64,000 bases of DNA from assembly GCA_946894095.1 (NCBI GenBank), contig OX335647.2, positions 21,222,001-21,286,000 on the forward strand, read 5' to 3'. The stretch's first letter is position 1, and each line of letters starts with the position of its first letter. Shown in pieces: positions 63,881 through 64,000 of this stretch. The position numbers and the translations under genes were made by a program. This DNA comes from Incurvaria masculella (taxonomy: Eukaryota; Arthropoda; Insecta; Lepidoptera; Incurvariidae). The notes under the pieces are model-generated. The model was not told the origin of the DNA. It worked only from the letters and a program-made list of their open reading frames with translations, and ran no database searches.

Positions 63881-64000
63881 GAAAATCTTAGTTAGTTAGT
63901 TCTGAATAAGACTGTAAAGGTTTTTAAAATAGAGTACCTTATCTCGAGTACGTGAAATATTTACTAGGTTTTTAAATATATACTTTTATAACGGCCCAAT
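63881..64000. other. Right end of repeat J and window edge
   Basis: A short TTAG repeat (about 63888-63899), then TTCTGAATAAGACTGTAA completing repeat J, then AT-rich sequence to the window end. Confidence 0.5.

Overview
This is eukaryotic, gene-poor, repeat-rich DNA, most likely intergenic or intronic sequence of a moth or butterfly (Lepidoptera). The case rests on several signs seen together. There is an intact mariner with a 341-aa transposase, many copies of the short 'GTGCGAGTC ... (ACGG)n ... GGGTACGGAACCCT' repeat familiar from lepidopteran genomes (called MINE here, for microsatellite-associated interspersed element), a (TTAGG)4 run matching the insect telomere unit, pol III-type SINEs, and a 5'-truncated LINE with an (ATT)n tail. 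I found no convincing host protein-coding exon, tRNA gene or rRNA gene. The only coding regions I support are the mariner transposase (21465-22490, minus) and a LINE reverse-transcriptase fragment (30673-31494, plus). The window's genes therefore do not work together as a pathway; it is an archive of transposon activity. Local labels used below: MITE-A (about 560 bp, long TIRs, TA target duplication; 3354, 6179, 7137, 15233, 26069, 58853). MITE-B (about 350 bp, TIRs starting CAGAG; 356, 2509, 12061, 12193, 33412, 37375, 47364, 49341, 56388). MITE-C (about 540 bp, TTAA target duplication; 14513, 23736, 39649, 42751, 46042, 48799). MITE-D to MITE-K are single or double inverted-repeat elements. 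One SINE family has at least 15 copies or fragments that share one body but carry different 5' heads: two tRNA-like types and one 5S-rRNA-like type. Layout: 1-3350, a CpG-rich unique block holding two MITE-B copies. 3350-7700, MITE-A copies, a CRE-bearing inverted-repeat element and the TTAGG-bearing MITE-D. 8490-9083, an 81-bp minisatellite. 9.1-20.7 kb, CpG-rich unique islands between SINEs, MINEs and MITEs. 21.4-22.7 kb, mariner. 22.7-33.8 kb, MINE and MITE clusters and the LINE. 33.8-45.4 kb, mostly unique sequence with CpG-rich islands and an informative TTAA empty-site/filled-site pair at 39.5-40.2 kb. 45.4-50.6 kb, dense SINE/MITE/MINE nesting. 51.0-53.76 kb, a 49-bp satellite with 980-bp and 343-bp higher-order periods. 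54-57 kb, SINE nests. 59.4-63 kb, unique. 63.0-63.9 kb, an about 140-bp tandem repeat and a second 5S-headed SINE nearly identical to the one at 55.4 kb. The CpG-rich unique islands with ATTA cores could be conserved regulatory DNA of a neighbouring developmental gene, but that is inference only. The most noteworthy finds are the SINE body with interchangeable pol III heads, the hierarchical satellite and the intact mariner.
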